Shown piece by piece: positions 63,501 through 64,000 of a DNA stretch of 64,000 nucleotides (its first letter is position 1; every line of letters begins with the position of its first letter). The notes under the pieces were generated by a model that saw only the letters and a program-made list of their open reading frames with translations, did not search any database and was not told the DNA's origin. The position numbers were made by a program, and so were the translations under genes. Origin of the DNA: Pseudomonas psychrophila HA-4 (GTDB lineage: Bacteria > Pseudomonadota > Gammaproteobacteria > Pseudomonadales > Pseudomonadaceae); assembly GCF_000282975.1 (NCBI RefSeq), contig NZ_ALJC01000075.1:186001-250000 (forward strand), written 5' to 3'.

Positions 63501-64000
63501 TGAGAATGACCCCGGCCTCGACCTCATCGAGCAGGTCTTGAACCACCGTCAGGCAGCCCGGCTCTTTAAGGCTGGCGACTGCAATCGGCAAAGGATTAAG
63601 CCCAGCCGCCTGCAAACGCTGACAAAACACATCGACAAACGCGGTATTGGCCGCTTGCAAGTGCGAGCGATAAAACAGTAGCGCCGCCACCGGCTGCCCG
63701 GCGCACCAGTCGGCCTGCCAGTGCTTGAGTTCGGGGCTGGCGTGCTGTGGGTGGTAGATCGCAGTGCGCGGCAAGGTCTGCGGCTCATCCCATGCGTAAT
63801 CGCGGCCTAGGCATTGGCTGGCCAAGCAGCGATAGAGTTGCAGGGCGTTATGCCGCCCACCTTGGCGCAAAAAGTGCCACAGGCGCTCAGCCTGCTCGGC
63901 GGGCACAGTGCTCAAGGCGCTCAGTTCCGGGTCAGGGCGGTCATCGCCTGGTACCAGAATCAACGTGACGCCGCGCTCGGCCAACTGCATCAGGCGCTCA
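60520..64000 (-). CDS. cobN: Cobaltochelatase large subunit CobN, C-terminal 1,160 codons
   Basis: Open at the right edge, so the true start is outside the window; an internal ATG at 63990 should not be taken as the start. The CobN/magnesium-chelatase H-subunit family is clear from [81 protein letters not shown] and the closing [27 protein letters not shown]. It binds the corrinoid and inserts cobalt in aerobic B12 synthesis, powered by the ChlI/ChlD ring encoded next. It is the first of the three cob genes here in transcription order. Confidence 0.95.
   Translation of the reverse strand, partial: [1159 protein letters not shown]

Overview
The window looks like chromosomal DNA of a fluorescent-group Pseudomonas. 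The evidence is a complete mannitol/polyol operon in the order described for P. fluorescens (mtlR, mtlEFGKDYZ), Pseudomonas-type REP hairpins between genes, an OprD-family porin, and a cobalamin cobaltochelatase locus (cobN, chlI/chlD). No tRNA, rRNA, insertion sequence, prophage or CRISPR array was recognised.

Layout. (1) 1-246: the 5' end of cobF on the minus strand. (2) 347-9781: mannitol, sorbitol and arabitol uptake and catabolism. MtlR activates, MtlEFGK imports, MtlD oxidises polyols, and MtlY/MtlZ phosphorylate xylulose/fructose. (3) 9833-13031: an OprD-type porin, a PAS-type histidine kinase and the small parvulin PpiC. (4) 13072-50202: about 37 kb of uninterrupted minus-strand genes forming one cell-surface-signalled secretion system. 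Read 5' to 3' the order is: a VreA-like STN/TonB-C protein, a VreI-like ECF sigma factor, a VreR/FecR-like anti-sigma factor, two tandem filamentous-haemagglutinin-type exoproteins of about 4,100 residues (PdtA-like), their outer-membrane transporter PdtB, an ExbB fused to a periplasmic lectin-like domain, ExbD, a TonB, a large porin, a periplasmic coiled-coil protein, a YbjN-like protein, an anchored PpiC-type isomerase and a LysR regulator. This resembles the P. aeruginosa VreAIR (PUMA3) and PdtA/PdtB loci, which as I recall are separated there by the hxc type II secretion genes. Here they adjoin and pdtA is duplicated. (5) 50357-55157: a small secreted protein, an alpha/beta hydrolase, a LysR regulator, and a divergent operon of two RraA-family aldolase-like proteins and a class I aminotransferase with overlapping ends. 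(6) 55295-56376: PnuC and a NadR-type nicotinamide-riboside-kinase-like protein, overlapping by ATGA. (7) 56377-58723: a VpsR-like sigma-54 activator convergent with a probable 39-codon gene that has a sigma-54-type promoter, then a small conserved protein. (8) 58799-64000: cobaltochelatase genes, where chlI and the VWA-domain chlD half are joined by a textbook -1 frameshift signal, followed by cobN, which runs off the right edge.

How the parts work together. In the 37-kb cluster the sigma/anti-sigma pair and VreA-like sensor probably control export of the two giant surface proteins by PdtB. A dedicated ExbB-ExbD-TonB motor and periplasmic folding factors are encoded with them, yet no TonB-dependent receptor is present. 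Three members (pdtA2, pdtA1, pdtB) share an upstream element with fixed spacing that resembles a PHO box followed by a promoter-like hexamer. This fits phosphate-responsive co-regulation.
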